A DNA stretch of 64,000 bases, taken from positions 19,389,501-19,453,500 of the forward strand of contig CM076955.1 in assembly GCA_039566865.1 (NCBI GenBank), written 5' to 3'. Made by a program: the position numbers and the translations under genes. Positions 13,463-25,220 of the stretch are shown here, piece by piece (position 1 is the stretch's first letter; every line of letters begins with the position of its first letter). This stretch comes from Aurelia coerulea (Eukaryota > Cnidaria > Scyphozoa > Semaeostomeae > Ulmaridae). The notes under the pieces were generated by a model. That model searched no databases, was not told where the DNA came from, and was given only the letters and a program-made list of their open reading frames with translations.

Positions 13463-16400
13463 TTACACTTCTTCGTCTAGCTTCGGATACAAACGTCCAT
13501 GAAGGTTTGAGTCCATCTCATGGTTTTCACTACAGCTACCTGTCTCTCTGAACGATGTCATGTTGACCTCGATTTCTTCATCAAATGTGATTCCAATTTT
13601 CTCCAACACGATTCGTGGCCTCCCTTGGACGTTCCGGAACACCATCTTTGGTCCGGAGATTTCACCAGTCCTTAGAGCCAACCAGAATTGTTTCAATGCA
13701 GCCGCAGCAGTAGAATCGATCGTTGTAACTTGTTTCAGATCCAAAATGACAGCATTAGGCTTGAATTTTTTGCTATTGATGATTTTATCAAGCTTGGCAA
13801 TAAGTTGTTCTGCACTCGGATAATGAATTCCTTGGGAACCGACCTCAAGTACAACATTTGAATCTGTCCTTTCTTGGGACAATTTTAACTGGATAGTTTC
13901 GTACACGAAGATGCACAGTGCAACAACAACACCAGCGAGTATGCCAAGCTCCGTCTCATAGAAACAAAGAAGAAACGTCACTGCCATTGTTACCAGGTCG
14001 ATCTTCTTTGTTTTCCATAACAATGGAACAATATGATATTCGAATAACGGTATGACAGCAGCTATGATCATTGCAGACAGCGTTGCTTTTGGAATATATT
14101 TGAACCAAGGAGTGAGGAATGAGGCTGCTAGAAGGACGATTATCCCAGTGAAAAATCCTGAAAAGAAAGTTGATTCGTTTTGATAAAAGTAGCATCATGC
14201 ATGAGGCAAACAGAAGAGCGTTGTTTTTCGTTCATAAATCTCCTTCCCTAAAATTTTCGAAAATCAGCCTTTTTGGGCAAAAATCTGCCCTTAGTCAGGC
14301 AAACAAAGCGGGCAGTCCCACTAGATTTCATCTTCTTGCATTTCAGAGGTTTCTATATCGTCAGAAAGCAAAGCCTGAGCTAAGAAAAACATTATCTTGC
14401 CATTTGGTTCATAAATCTACGAGATCAAACTGAGCCATTCTACTTACAGTTTTAGACAAGGCCCACAGAACCTAATTTTGGAAACTCTTCATTTGAATTA
14501 AAATAATGTCTTGTAAATTACGAACAATCTCTTGAAATTAAGTGTAACCCTCAGTTAGGCAATAGAACTGTAGTTTTTCAAATCGTCGTTAGAGTTTTTA
14601 TATTGCAATTCTTTCAAGAGTGGAGACATTTTACTGACTCAAACGGTAGATTCAAAGCTATCTACCTTGCGTTAAACGTCCTAGCTTTTATCTCCTTCCC
14701 TATTTCCCAGATTTTCTAGCCTTGAAGCGTTGATTAGGATACGCACTTTACAAATCGGTTGCTAATTGCGAGAAATATGAAATGCCTACCTCCAAGTTGT
14801 GTTCTGACCGAACATTGTGAATTCAGAGCACTTCTGCTGAAACTTCCAGCCACTGGGAAGGCGGAGAAAAATGAGCCAATGACATTGACGATTCCAAGTG
14901 AAAACAATTCTTGTGTTACGTCGATCTTATAATTGCTCTTACGACTGAGGGTCTTTGCGACGGCGATCGTTTCGAGAAACGCAACAAATGGCGTAACCAC
15001 GCAACCAATCCCAAGGTGTTGTATGATACTGAGTTTGCTTGACACGATCGTTCCATTTGACATCAAATCAGAAATTGGTACCTGCAAGAAAAAAATACTC
15101 TTCTGACATCGGTCACAGATTTAGTTCTATTGGAAATCCAACAATTTTTAAATATTCACCAAGATTTGACAATGCTACCGGGTGCACCAAAAATGATCAG
15201 ACGATGAAAAATCGTAGTACCTAGAGACGCATAGAGAGGCCCAGAGAACGGAATGGCTTTGAACAAATCAAGGTTTGGCTGATAGCAGGAAGATTGAAAG
15301 AAACTAGAAAGAAACTACTTCGATACCTCATCCACAGAAATGAATATATTTTCCTCCCCTGTGGCATATATGCTGTATGTTGAAACATAACTGCGGTGTC
15401 TAACAGCCCATGCTCACCGGTTAGAATCGTATGAGGAAGTGGTGAATCTTTTACAAATGAATACGGATGAAAATTCCTTAGCGCAGCCAAAAGGGAATAT
15501 ATATGTTTCATGCGCTGTGTGTTACAACTGAGTAGAAAATCATTTGTTGTCTTGAAATAATTTGTTAACAGTTTTATTGACAATAATTCAGAGTTCTTGT
15601 AACTCAGTCAAACTCGTTATTCTCTGTTGCAAGTTCGTAAGAATGCTTACAATTTCCGGTAAAAGTTTCATTCAAACTGAGTATCCAAAATCTACACATT
15701 AACATGATGTGATGTAGTTTTAGCAACGGTTTCCCTTTTACTGGTTCATGGCTATGTAGTGGTGAAATGCAGCCAATCAAAATGCTGTATTCATTTGCCA
15801 CGTGATTCCTGTAACGCTGTTGCTAGAGAGCATGCGCACTAGGCAAGTGTGCAGATCACCGACCTCCTCATTTCAATCCTCCCCCCCCCCCCACTTAATT
15901 TGCCTTGGCCATGCCGCTGAATTCTCCTCAGTCGTCTTGCCATTCCCTTTTCGGTAGACTTGCCCCAAGTCTATCTCTTCAGTCTTCAGACTATTCTCTT
16001 CGATCCGCCATTCCATCATTCCGTCAAGAGAGCTCGACAGATGTACGATACGAATCGTCAAAGTTCAAAGCAACGGTCATCCCCCAAAAAGGAAACCTGT
16101 GATCATGCGCAGAAAGCATGTTTGGTTTTACGGAAAGGATGTGGGCGGATAATCCGGCCACAATTCAAACAAGAATTAGCAAAGAAACAAAGAGATTCTC
16201 GCGCATGGTAATAGGTTTCCCAGCTGTTGATCTGCTTTGAACTTTACTAGCATAACAAAAGGCTCAGACAAAAGGGGCAGTCCTCGGTATCCTCAACTAT
16301 CTCGCAGCGTGTTGGAATGGCAGATTCAGGAACTACCGAAAAGAGAACGGTATTAGACGGACTGAAGAGATAGCCTTGGGGCAAGTCTACCTTTTCGGTA

Positions 16401-17582
16401 GCTCCTAGAACCGCCATTCCAACATTCGTGCTTTGACGGAATGTTGGAATGGCGGATCCAGAAACTTCCGAAAAGGGAACGATAAGACGAACTGAAGAAA
16501 CAGATTTGGAGCAAGCCTAGTGGCTGCCAGGCAGGCACAGATGCCTTTTTTCCTTGCAATTTTGCCGAAAGTTCTCCATTTTAACATCAAAGTGGCACAA
16601 TGCCCCTCCAAGCTAAACAGCGTCCTTTCCTTCAGTAATTAAGTACACATACCTTAGGAGGTGGCACACCAGACGTCATCTCACCAGCCAGCATAAAGAC
16701 ATCTGTCAAGCCGAAACATTCAAACAAAATTTGCGACGATATGGTCGTGATTAAAACGGCGAGCGTGAATCTTGCAGTGCATATAAACCATAAAATTTTC
16801 TTGCACACAGCAGCAGAAGAACTGTTCACTCTTCTCTCCGAGTTCCAACGCCCAACTTTCCGTAAGACAACAAAAACTACCAGACACGTAAAACCGAGGA
16901 CGCTGTCTGCAATCCTTGCTTGTTTGATATTCGCGAAGTTGTTGTAGACGGTATGGAAGAAATTATCTCGATGAAGGGACAGACCAAACATCCCCTTGAG
17001 TTGAGAGACACCAATTTTGATTGCAGCTGCAGAAGTGAACCCAGCTAAGACTGGAATCGAGATGAAGTTTATCAGGAACTGTAAGCGAAATACAGACATC
17101 AGAATCAGGATAATACCAGAAAATAGGGACAAAGAAGTGGCATAAATGATTTTGTGTTCACCATCAAGGGTATATCTGTTCACCAACATGGCAACAAGAG
17201 CGGCAGGGCCTGTTTGAAGGTCTTTCGATGTGCCGAAAATGAAATAGATAAACACACCACAATAAGAAGCGTAAAGGCCATATTCTGGCGACAAGCCTGC
17301 AAGTGCTGAATAGGCCAAACTTTGAGGGACCAACATCAGGCCAACTGTTATTCCAGCTATTAGGTCGTAGTAAAGACTTGTTCTGTTGTACTTCGGCAGC
17401 CATTTTGTTATCGGCAGCTTCTTGCGGACGAATTTCTTGATTGCGCGTTTACGACCACTGCTATTTGATAAGCGATTCGATATTCGCTGTCGCAAGTTCT
17501 TGCGATCTTCTGTGTGACGGCTGCCTTCACCGTCCAAATTTTCAACGTGATGTCCATTCAGTGAAATTCGATGTTCCTTCAT
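13463..17582 (-). CDS. SLC26A11-like: SLC26A11-like sulfate/anion transporter
   Basis: Three exons: 17582-16653, 15081-14790 and 14157-13463 (stop TAA at 13463-13465). Junction phases are 0 and 1, and the product is 638 residues, close to the usual 600-640 for this subfamily. The N-terminal 60 residues are basic and polar. The SLC26 signature follows (YYDLIAGITVGLMLVPQSLA, then YGLYASYCGVFIYFIFGTSKD and TGPAALVAMLV). Exon 2 carries FLETIAVAKTLSRKSNYKID and NVIGSFFSAFPVAGSFSRSA, typical of the A11 branch. Exon 3 has the last membrane helices and a STAS domain from about residue 508, with DLKQVTTIDSTAAAAL near 547-562. The family exchanges or cotransports sulfate, chloride and related anions at plasma or lysosomal membranes; the substrate here is inferred. 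Intron 1 (1.57 kb) carries an inverted repeat. Just upstream of the ATG lies a short tandem repeat that may be promoter or 5' UTR. No clear AATAAA follows the stop. Confidence 0.95.
15949..16520. repeat. Inverted repeat in SLC26 intron 1
   Basis: TTTTCGGTAGACTTGCCCCA at the left recurs inverted and direct near 16370-16405. A GCCATTCCAACATTC motif is also repeated in both orientations. Probably a degraded foldback element. Confidence 0.5.
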
Positions 17583-17624
17583 GATATTTCAATGAAAGGG
17601 CGAAATTTGCGAGCTGAAAGATCA

Positions 17625-17717
17625 AGCTGTCGTAAATGCTACGTGATCAAGCTATCGTAAATGCTACGTGTCCAAAACTGTCGTAAATGCTACGTGTCCA
17701 AAGCTGTCGTAAATGCT
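17625..17717. repeat. Tandem repeat upstream of the SLC26 start
   Basis: Four units of 24-27 bp share GTCGTAAATGCTACGTG (one reads ATCGTAAATGCTACGTG). They lie 45-135 bp upstream of the ATG at 17582, so in its 5' UTR or promoter. Three of the four keep the ACGTG core. Confidence 0.75.
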
Positions 17718-18045
17718 AAAGCGAGGTGACTGGCGATATTCCTGAGCCTTCAGTGGCTAAACGCCTCAAAACGAGCTTCACAAACAGCATAAGATTCATA
17801 GCCTTCAGCAAGGTTCTAACACTCTAGCCATGAACTCGCATTCTCGGTCATAAATGGCCAGACAGCGCTTTTTAAGCGGCTATCATTCCATAATTACGCT
17901 ACCCAACCTATTATTTTCCTAGGTCATTGTGTCCCTTCAAAAATTTCCACCGCAACTTGGTTCGAATAAAAACGTTTGACCTTCATTAGCTCAGTCATAT
18001 AAAGAATCCCTCCTCCGACTAAGACAACTGCAATGAAAAATCAAC

Positions 18046-18285
18046 ATGTCTGAGTCTGATTCAAAAACAACTTGGTCAAGTCAAAAACTATGCTTTCTTT
18101 GCAAGCAAGAAAAAATTCGTAACTATCGACCCTGTGCTGGCAACTTCATTCATAAATTTCATACGACAATGAGATTCCTTGCGCAGTGCTTTAATGCTGT
18201 CTCATTGCTTTTACTCTCATCTCTGGACTCTGGTAAGCTTAAAACATCAACCAGTTATAACTATTCAGCTCAACGGTGTGACTAA
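18046..18285 (+). pseudogene. Cassette copy 1, short ORF of unknown family
   Basis: 79 codons starting MSESDSKTTWSSQKLCFLCK. The context looks like a promoter plus first exon, but no downstream coding exon is found on the plus strand before 24 kb. Whether it is expressed is unknown. Confidence 0.35.
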
Positions 18286-18576
18286 GTTGCTTAACACATC
18301 GATCGTACGAGACAGATAAATACCTTGTAAGGAAGGAAATCTATTCTAGGTTTGCAGATTGGATCAACTTTGTTTATAAGAGTGTTCGTACAATGAAGAT
18401 ATCTTCTTCGAAGAAAGTAAGCACTTTGTCAGATAACACGCTGTACTGCCCTCTTCTTGTTGTTTCTTCAAAAATTTCCAACGCAGCTTGGTTCGAATGA
18501 AAACTTTTGACCTTCATTAGCTCAGTTATATAAAGAATCCCTCCTCCGACTAAGACAACTGCAATGAAAAATCAAC

Positions 18577-18864
18577 ATGTCTGAGTCTGATTCAAAAACA
18601 ACTTGGTCAAGTCAAAAACTATGCTTTCTTTGCAAGCAAGAAAAAATTCGTAACTATCGACCCAGTACTGGCAATTTCATTCATAAATACACTCTTTTTT
18701 TTTATAAGAATATTGTTTATAAGAATATTCAGGCTCAGAATCATCCAAATTTTAAGAATATTATAAGAATATTGCTCAGCCTCAGCTCGCATATTTGTGT
18801 CTCATTTTCCGGCAGTTGCCTGTTTTGCGATATTCAGAACATTATTATTGTTACAATTGCTTAA
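18577..18864 (+). pseudogene. Cassette copy 2, interrupted by a MITE
   Basis: Identical to copy 1 for the first 29 codons, then one substitution (Cys to Ser), then a MITE entering at 18688 that supplies the rest of the frame. The reading past HKY is transposon sequence. Confidence 0.45.
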
Positions 18865-19053
18865 ATTTTTCTCTTGTTCGACCATTTATTCATAATGATA
18901 TGACACTTGTTTGAAATATGTTCCCCTGGAACCATACCAGATTTGAGAAAATAAGAATACTTTAAGAATATGTTAAGGCTCAAAATGAAAAATTACTTAA
19001 GAATATTGAGGCTGGAAAAAATTTATAGTATTCTTATAAAAAAAAGGAGTGTA
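18688..19053. mobile_element. MITE with TACACTC...GAGTGTA ends
   Basis: TACACTCTTTTTTTTTATAA at the left mirrors TTATAAAAAAAAGGAGTGTA at the right. It interrupts cassette copy 2 at a TA. It resembles the TATAAGAAAC family but carries ATAAGAATA instead. Confidence 0.75.
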
Positions 19054-19392
19054 TCCCAGGACAATGAGATTCCTTGCGCAGTGCTTTAATGCTGTTTCAT
19101 TGCTTTTTACTCTAGAAGCTTAAAACATCAACCAGTTATAACTATCCAGTTGTTTGAAATATGTTCCCCTGGAACCATACCAGATTTGAGAAAATAAGAA
19201 TACTTTAAGAATATGTTAAGGCTCAAAATGAAAAATTACTTAAGAATATTGAGGCTGGAAAAAATTTATAGTATTCTTATAAAAAAAAGGAGTGTATCCC
19301 AGGACAATGAGATTCCTTGCGCAGTGCTTTAATGCTGTTTCATTGCTTTTTACTCTAGAAGCTTAAAACATCAACCAGTTATAACTATCCAG
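18907..19392. repeat. 243-bp perfect tandem duplication
   Basis: 18907-19149 and 19150-19392 look identical base for base by eye. The unit spans the right part of the MITE and the flanking cassette, so it arose after the MITE insertion. Confidence 0.85.
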
Positions 19393-20555
19393 TTCAACTG
19401 TGTGGATAAGTTGCTTATCACATCGATCTTACGAGACAGATAAATACCTTGTAAGGAAGGAAATTTATTTTAGGTTTGTAGATTGGATCAACTTTGTTTA
19501 TAGGAATGTTCGTACTGGCAATTTCATTCATAAATTTCCTAGGGCAATGAGATTCCTTGCGCAGTGCTTGAATGCTGCCAGCTATAACTATCCAGTTCAA
19601 CTGTGTGGATAAGTTGCTCAACACATCGATTTTACGAGACAGATAAATACCTTTCAAGGAAGGAAATTTATTTTAGGTTTGCAGATTGGATCAACTTTGT
19701 TTATAAGAGTGTCCCTACAATGAAAATATCTTCTTCGAAAGTAAGCACTTTGTCAGATAACACGCTGTACTGCCCTCTTCTTGTTGTCCCTTCAAAAATT
19801 TCCAACGCAGCTTGGTTCGAATGAAAACTTTTGACCTTCATTAGCTCAGTCATATAGAGAATCCCTTCTCCCACCAAGACAACTTAAATGAAAAATCAAC
19901 ATGTCTGAGTCTGATTCAAAAGCAACTTGGTCAAGTCAAAACTATGCTTTCTCTTCACGCAAGAAAAATTTCGTAACTATCGACCCAGTGCTGGAAATTT
20001 CATTCATAAATTTCCTAGCACAATGAGATTCCTTGCGCAGTGCTTTAATGCTGTTTCATTGCTTTTTACTCTAGAAGCTTAAAACATCAACCAGTTATAA
20101 CTATCCCGTTCAACTGTGTGAATAAGTTGCTTAACACATTGATCTTACGAGACAGATAAATACCTTGTAAGGAAGGAAATTTATTTTAGGTTTGCAGATT
20201 GGATCAACTTTGTTTATAGGAATGTTCGTACTGGCAATTTCATTCATAAATTTCCTAGCACAATGAGATTCCTTGCGCAGTGCTTGAATGCTGTTTCGTT
20301 GCTTTTTACTCTCATCTCTGGTAAGCTTAAAACATCAACTAGTTATAACTATCAAGCTCAACTGTGTGAATAAGTTGCTTAACACATCGATCTTACGAGA
20401 CAGATAAATACCTTGTAAGGAAGGAAATTTATTTTAGGTCTGCAGGTTGGATCAACTTTGTTTATAAGAGTGTTCGTACAATGAAGATATCTTCTTCGAA
20501 GAAAGTAAGCACTTTGTCAGATTATACGCTGTACTGCCCTCCTCTTGTTGTCGAA

Positions 20556-21424
20556 AGGCGACTTCAAAATTCATACCATACTTTTTGTTTCATTCATTGA
20601 TGGCTTTACAAGAAATGTCTGTCGAATGAGCCACAAAAGCAAGGGCAAATTATCTAAAATCACCAAAATTTCCCCACCATCTTGGTTCCACCTTTGTCTC
20701 TCCAGATACCTTTAATCTACCCAGTCTTAGCAAAACTATTTCCACCTGTGTCCAAACTATAATAAACCAGTTTTTTAAACCAGTTTGCCTCAAATTGTCC
20801 TCAAGATACAAGAAATATTCTGGACAAACCGTGTAAGTGGTTCCACCCCTGTCCTCTTTCAGGCATAAGGAACCGTATATCCACACTATTTCAAACTGCG
20901 GCGTTTTTGTTCGGGATTTTTGTCCAGAATTACTTGAGAGATAAACCGTTTTTCTCAATGAAATGGGATAGGATCAGCAATTTCCAGGTTCAGGCATTAA
21001 AATAAACCCATTTTTAGGGACAGAGATCGCAAAATATAGATAGTCCATACTTGCAGTGTAAAATAAACTACTTTCCAAGACCTATAAAAGAACCTGGTTT
21101 TGAGGACAAACATTGTCGAATTAAGGACAAAATAAACCGATTTCTGGGACATACATAATACATAGGACCACTGTCTCCATACCTACATGCCCACCCTTGA
21201 ATTTCCTCACGTTATTCATCCTTAAATTCATTTGGTTTTCTCATATTTCTATTGGTTTTCTTCTCCATTTGAGTCAAGAATCAATTAAGTCACATTCTGA
21301 TGACGACATAAGTCAGACAGGCCCTAGTGTGCTAAATCTTCTCGCTTTTTGCATCCGAATCTTGTTACGATTTCTTGTTAGTATAAAATAGATTGCCTTG
21401 AATACGATCTTTCATGAAATACCA
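20556..21424. other. Spacer with degenerate AAATAAACC repeats
   Basis: A loose motif, (A)AAATAAACC plus about 40 bp, recurs on both strands between 20755 and 21145. No gene recognised. Confidence 0.5.
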
Positions 21425-21795
21425 TACGCGTATTTCTTTGTAAGAAACCGCTTATAAGAAACGATAGGCTCAATTTTTCGAAAGTACAGAAATAACCCTA
21501 CCTGAATTTAAAAAGCTAAGAAACATTTGTAATTTGCAGTTTTAATTTTCCTATCGCACTCAAAAATGTTGTGACACTGTACAGTCATAGCAACTGTTTG
21601 GACATTATTTTGAGTGCGAATTATGTTATTTACCTGTTTTGAGATTTTACTAAGTAATTTGAGAACCCTTTAGACAAAAAAAAAATAACTCTGCATTTCC
21701 AGCATCAAAAATATAAGAAACACGTAAGAAATTTTTGGAAGAAAGAGAGTCCAAAAATTTAAGAAACCTTAGTTTCTTATAAAAAAATATGTGTA
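21425..21795. mobile_element. TATAAGAAAC-family MITE
   Basis: TACGCGTATTTCTTTGTAAG at the left, TTATAAAAAAATATGTGTA at the right, flanked by TA. Shares its interior with 37375-37770. Confidence 0.7.
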
Positions 21796-22054
21796 TTCAT
21801 GAACAATTTCCATTTTGTCATCAAGTTGTAATTTGGTCCTGCAGTAGACTTGCTCCAAGTCTATTCAGTGGACTATCAGCATTAACAGAATATAATTACT
21901 CCTTCGCAGAGTCACCTTAGTAGCTTACGCCCCCGCAGGAGTAATTATATCCTTTTTTTTCTATCAAATCTTAAAAAGCTAAAAGAACTACAACAACAAT
22001 TCAACTGTGCCAATCATAGCAGAAAAAGACACAAGGTCATCGAGTTTCCACTAC

Positions 22055-22487
22055 AGTAAGAACCCGCAAAATAGAAACCACTTTATAAGAAACCTCAGGC
22101 TGATTTTTTTGAGAAATGGTGCCTTCATATAAGAAACTTCTCAGCCTGATTCTAAGAAGGTTTCTTATAGTAGGAACCCAAATAGTTTCACATTTAATGA
22201 TCTTTGTTAAAATTAGGTACCAAACATTTTGTAGAGATTTGATCCAAAAGCATCTCTATCTGTATACTTGATATGTTTGATGTGGTTGAGTAATCTTAGA
22301 GGTAACAAGAACATACCGTTCGATAGTGTTTGCTCTGGGTTTGTTTAACTATTTAAGGTGAAATCACTGATGGTTTCTTAACCATGTCATAAGAAACCTT
22401 TCAGCCTGTTGCCAGATTAATGGCCTTTTAAAAAGAAACTAAACAGGCTGTTTTGAAGAAATAGGTTTCTATTTTGCGGGTTCTTAC
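22055..22487. mobile_element. MITE with 25-bp perfect inverted ends
   Basis: AGTAAGAACCCGCAAAATAG plus AAACC at the left is exactly mirrored at 22464-22487. About 430 bp, non-coding. Confidence 0.8.
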
Positions 22488-22955
22488 TAGACTGATGATA
22501 TGGTCGTAGTTATCGCTATTGAAATACTGCCGGACGCTCCTAACTACGACTCATAATCAAACGCCATTATTTTGAAATTACATGACTGCCTCGTTTCGAT
22601 AAGGGCCTAGGCAGAAAAGTACAAACATTTGTAGTTTTCAAATGAAACACATTGATTTGAAAACTTCACAATAAATCAGTTAATGCTTAGCGAAAGCAGC
22701 AAAATAGTACCTACGTACAAAATTTGATATTGTCGCCAACTGTTTTCATGGTATTCTTGTTCATAAGACTTTATTCTGTCCGGCCAAGCTCCTTGAAACT
22801 CTGCTTTGAGCTTCGAGTTTCCGTTGGTCAACATCAATCAATCGAATTTGCAGAGATTCTAATGGCGTTGTATTTGGTTGTATACTTAGTACATGACTGT
22901 GTATAGCAGCCTCGTTCCCAAGGGCGTTCAAAAGTGAAAAAAGTCAGTCCAAAAA

Positions 22956-23129
22956 TAGACTCACGAAATAGTCCCAGTTATCGCAACAACAACAGCAACA
23001 TCAATGACAACAACAACAACAATATATACTTTTGCTCAAACTGTAGTTAAACTGTAGTTACTTTCAAACTGTAGTTATAGCGTCCATCAGCCTATCAATA
23101 GCAATAACTACGAACTTGCAATCAGTCTA
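22956..23129. mobile_element. Deleted copy of the TAGACT MITE
   Basis: Ends TAGACTCACGAAATAGTCCC and CAATCAGTCTA match the longer inverted copy at 28515-29091. CAACAA-rich interior. Confidence 0.65.
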
Positions 23130-23884
23130 CTGATGACACACAATGTTTCAAAACCAACAATAAAATAAAATTAGAGTGATTCTATAACAAGTTCCAACAG
23201 TGCAGTTCCTATGCAAACCAGGCCCGAAGCAAAAAGAACAGCTGAGCACGGTATAAATCTGTAAATATTAAATAGAATACCAATAGGAGAATCCAAAATA
23301 GTATGAAAATATTAAAACTTAATTTGCATTTATCATGTACACAAGAAAGATTTCGAATAAATTGGCAACATAAGAACTCTGATATAAATTACAAATTTAT
23401 TGATGAAAGATTGGTATAAACCTGATCTCAATGGCATAAAAAGGCATAACGAGATACATTTCTTAAATTTGATTCTTACGTATCGCTATGAAACAATACA
23501 TACATGAGGGTAGTGGCGTAGCCTGGGAGCCCAAGAGGTTCTCTCCTCGGGAGATTCTGATAGGAAGAACTCTTTCTATTCCCGTTTGAAGTAAACATTT
23601 TCATAACAATTAATTTTTCAGGGCAAGTTTCTGGCAGCATATCTTAGGGCCTTTTATTCTCCTTTCTCGGTCCCCTCCCTCTTTCTACGAAAGTGGCGAA
23701 ACTCTATCGAGGCGCTCAGTCCAATCAAACAATTATATCCAAAATTCCTCACAATGCAGATGTCAATCAAGACTATATTTGACAACGAGGCTGTACGAAT
23801 TCATGGTCTAATGTATCCAGCAACCACAAAGTAGTTTCACAAGCAACACTTGCACTAAAAGGTGCACAAAAACATTGAAATCTC

Positions 23885-24052
23885 TGAAAACTTCGGATTG
23901 TCCTAAAAAATGTCCCGTTAAGAGTTCCTTTGTCAAAATAAATAGTTTCTTAAGTTATATTTTCCCAGTACTGGAATTTCTTATTTTTTTGACGATCTGC
24001 GAGTTGAATTTATTATAAGCAGTTTCTTAAAAAAATACGTGTACATTGTTGT
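23885..24052. mobile_element. TATAAGAAAC-family MITE remnant at the adaptor 3' end
   Basis: Matches the right part of 45820-46176 (TTTTCCCAGTACTGGA, GCAGTTTCTTA, AAATACGTGTA). It supplies the likely poly(A) signal of the adaptor gene. Confidence 0.6.
24009..24014 (-). terminator. AATAAA poly(A) signal after the adaptor stop
   Basis: AATAAA lies on the minus strand about 80 nt after the stop codon. It is the first canonical signal downstream and sits inside a remnant of the TATAAGAAAC MITE family (23885-24052). Confidence 0.45.
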
Positions 24053-24094
24053 ATAAACATTACTTACAGATAATTTGATGGACAGTCTGTTATA

Positions 24095-25220
24095 TCATGA
24101 AAGGTATTCTAAAACATCGAGTCGCTTCATGCCTTCAAAAATCGTTCTCAGGTATTCAATTGAACATTTCTCTGGGAAACTTGATTCGAGGATTTGCAAG
24201 ACCTAAAATGGAATATCATTAACAATTAATGGTGGAGCAAATTTACAAAAAAGGAAGTGAAAGTTTATTGCATAAAGGAATAAATAATAAAAATAGATAG
24301 ATAAAATTAATTAATCAAATAAATAAAAACAGAATTATAAAAATTAAAATAGTTTGACTTTAATAGCAATTTTCTAAATTTGTTTTTGCTCATTGTTATG
24401 AGAAGGATAAAATCACATCTATCCCAAAAACATTGCCGTAAGTTTGAAAATCTTTCAACTCGTATTAGAGAAGGCAAAATCTGTTTGAAAACTTCTTTCT
24501 CTGATATCAAAGGAATGCCGAATAATGTTTTCATTTTCGTTTAATAACACTTTTAAGAGCCTTTAGGTTCACAGTTTCGAGGAAACTTTCTGAAATTTGC
24601 GACTACGGTTCTTATTTGCAGGTTCTTATTATCTCTCCCATAGTTAGCGATAAAAAGGGAAATAGGTGAAGCTGCAATTTTTAGCGCCAAGCGCTGGGAT
24701 CGCAGAAGTAGACAAGACCTAGTCAATTCCAACACCCCTTAAGTAGGGATGTGCCGAATTCCGGGGTCTAATTTTTCAATCAACTTGGCTTGGTTCTGGT
24801 CAAGCTAAGGGTATACGTTATGCAAGGTTTGTCTTGTCTCAAATCTTAATCCTTTGTCTTATGAATTATGGCTCGGAGCCAGATCATTCATTCAAAAAAA
24901 GCTGTTTTAAAGAAAGCAGTCTTTCTTGACTGACGGGGTAACCGTGTTTAAAGAATTTAAAATGAATGAATGCATGAACGAATGAATATGCTTATAACTA
25001 AATAGCCGCAACTTACTTCTTCCGTGTAGGAATCACATTTTGAATTCTCAATGATTCGAATTTCTCTAACATCTACACCAATGGCAGCAGCCAGCGCTTT
25101 CCAGTTGTTTTTTAGCGGTGCAGGAAGGTCGAGATCCTGACAAAGATTTCGGCGGTCTAATGCGCTTATTCCGAGGGTGGAGTGCTTGGGTGATGGCTTT
25201 TGACAAAAGCAACCAGCAGA
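24095..25220 (-). CDS. Adaptor exons 8-9: death domain and C-terminus
   Basis: Exon 8 (25220-25017) encodes 68 residues including LDRRNLCQDLDLP, NNWKALAAAIGVDVREI and CDSYTEE. Exon 9 (24202-24095) encodes VLQILESSFPEKCSIEYLRT, then IFEGMKRLDVLEYLS and the stop. This has the six-helix death-domain layout: helix 1 with RRNLC, the invariant Trp followed by LAAAIGV, a middle helix, VLQILES in place of the usual LL-x-x-W, and a closing L-x-x-hydrophobic helix. The match is closest in style to the UNC5 death domain, which also ends the protein. The protein ends just past helix 6, as in UNC5. Confidence 0.83.

Larger units (their letters stand above)
17930..20555 (+). repeat. Tandem cluster of a TATA-plus-ATG cassette
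   Basis: A module of roughly 530 bp recurs with deletions. Three copies keep the 5' part: CAGTCATATAAAGAATCCCT (or TATATAAAG, or TATAGAG) about 50 bp before an ATG at 18046, 18577 and 19901. The first two ATGs open MSESDSKTTWSSQKLCFLCK followed by QEKIRNYRP; the third is frameshifted by one lost A. A middle segment (GACAGATAAATACCTTGTAA) occurs five times, and a segment with GATATCTTCTTCGAA three times. The CFLC pair could be half a zinc site. I cannot name the source gene. Confidence 0.7.

Noticed and set aside
17930..20555. Regularly spaced repeats that might suggest a CRISPR array
   Set aside because: Units are hundreds of bases long and of unequal length, in a eukaryotic genome with spliced genes.
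20650..20958. 102-codon open frame on the minus strand
   Set aside because: Overlaps degenerate AAATAAACC repeats; no domain.
22724..22906. 60-codon hydrophobic open frame on the plus strand
   Set aside because: No start context, splice signal or homologous motif; short frames of this kind are expected by chance in AT-rich DNA.
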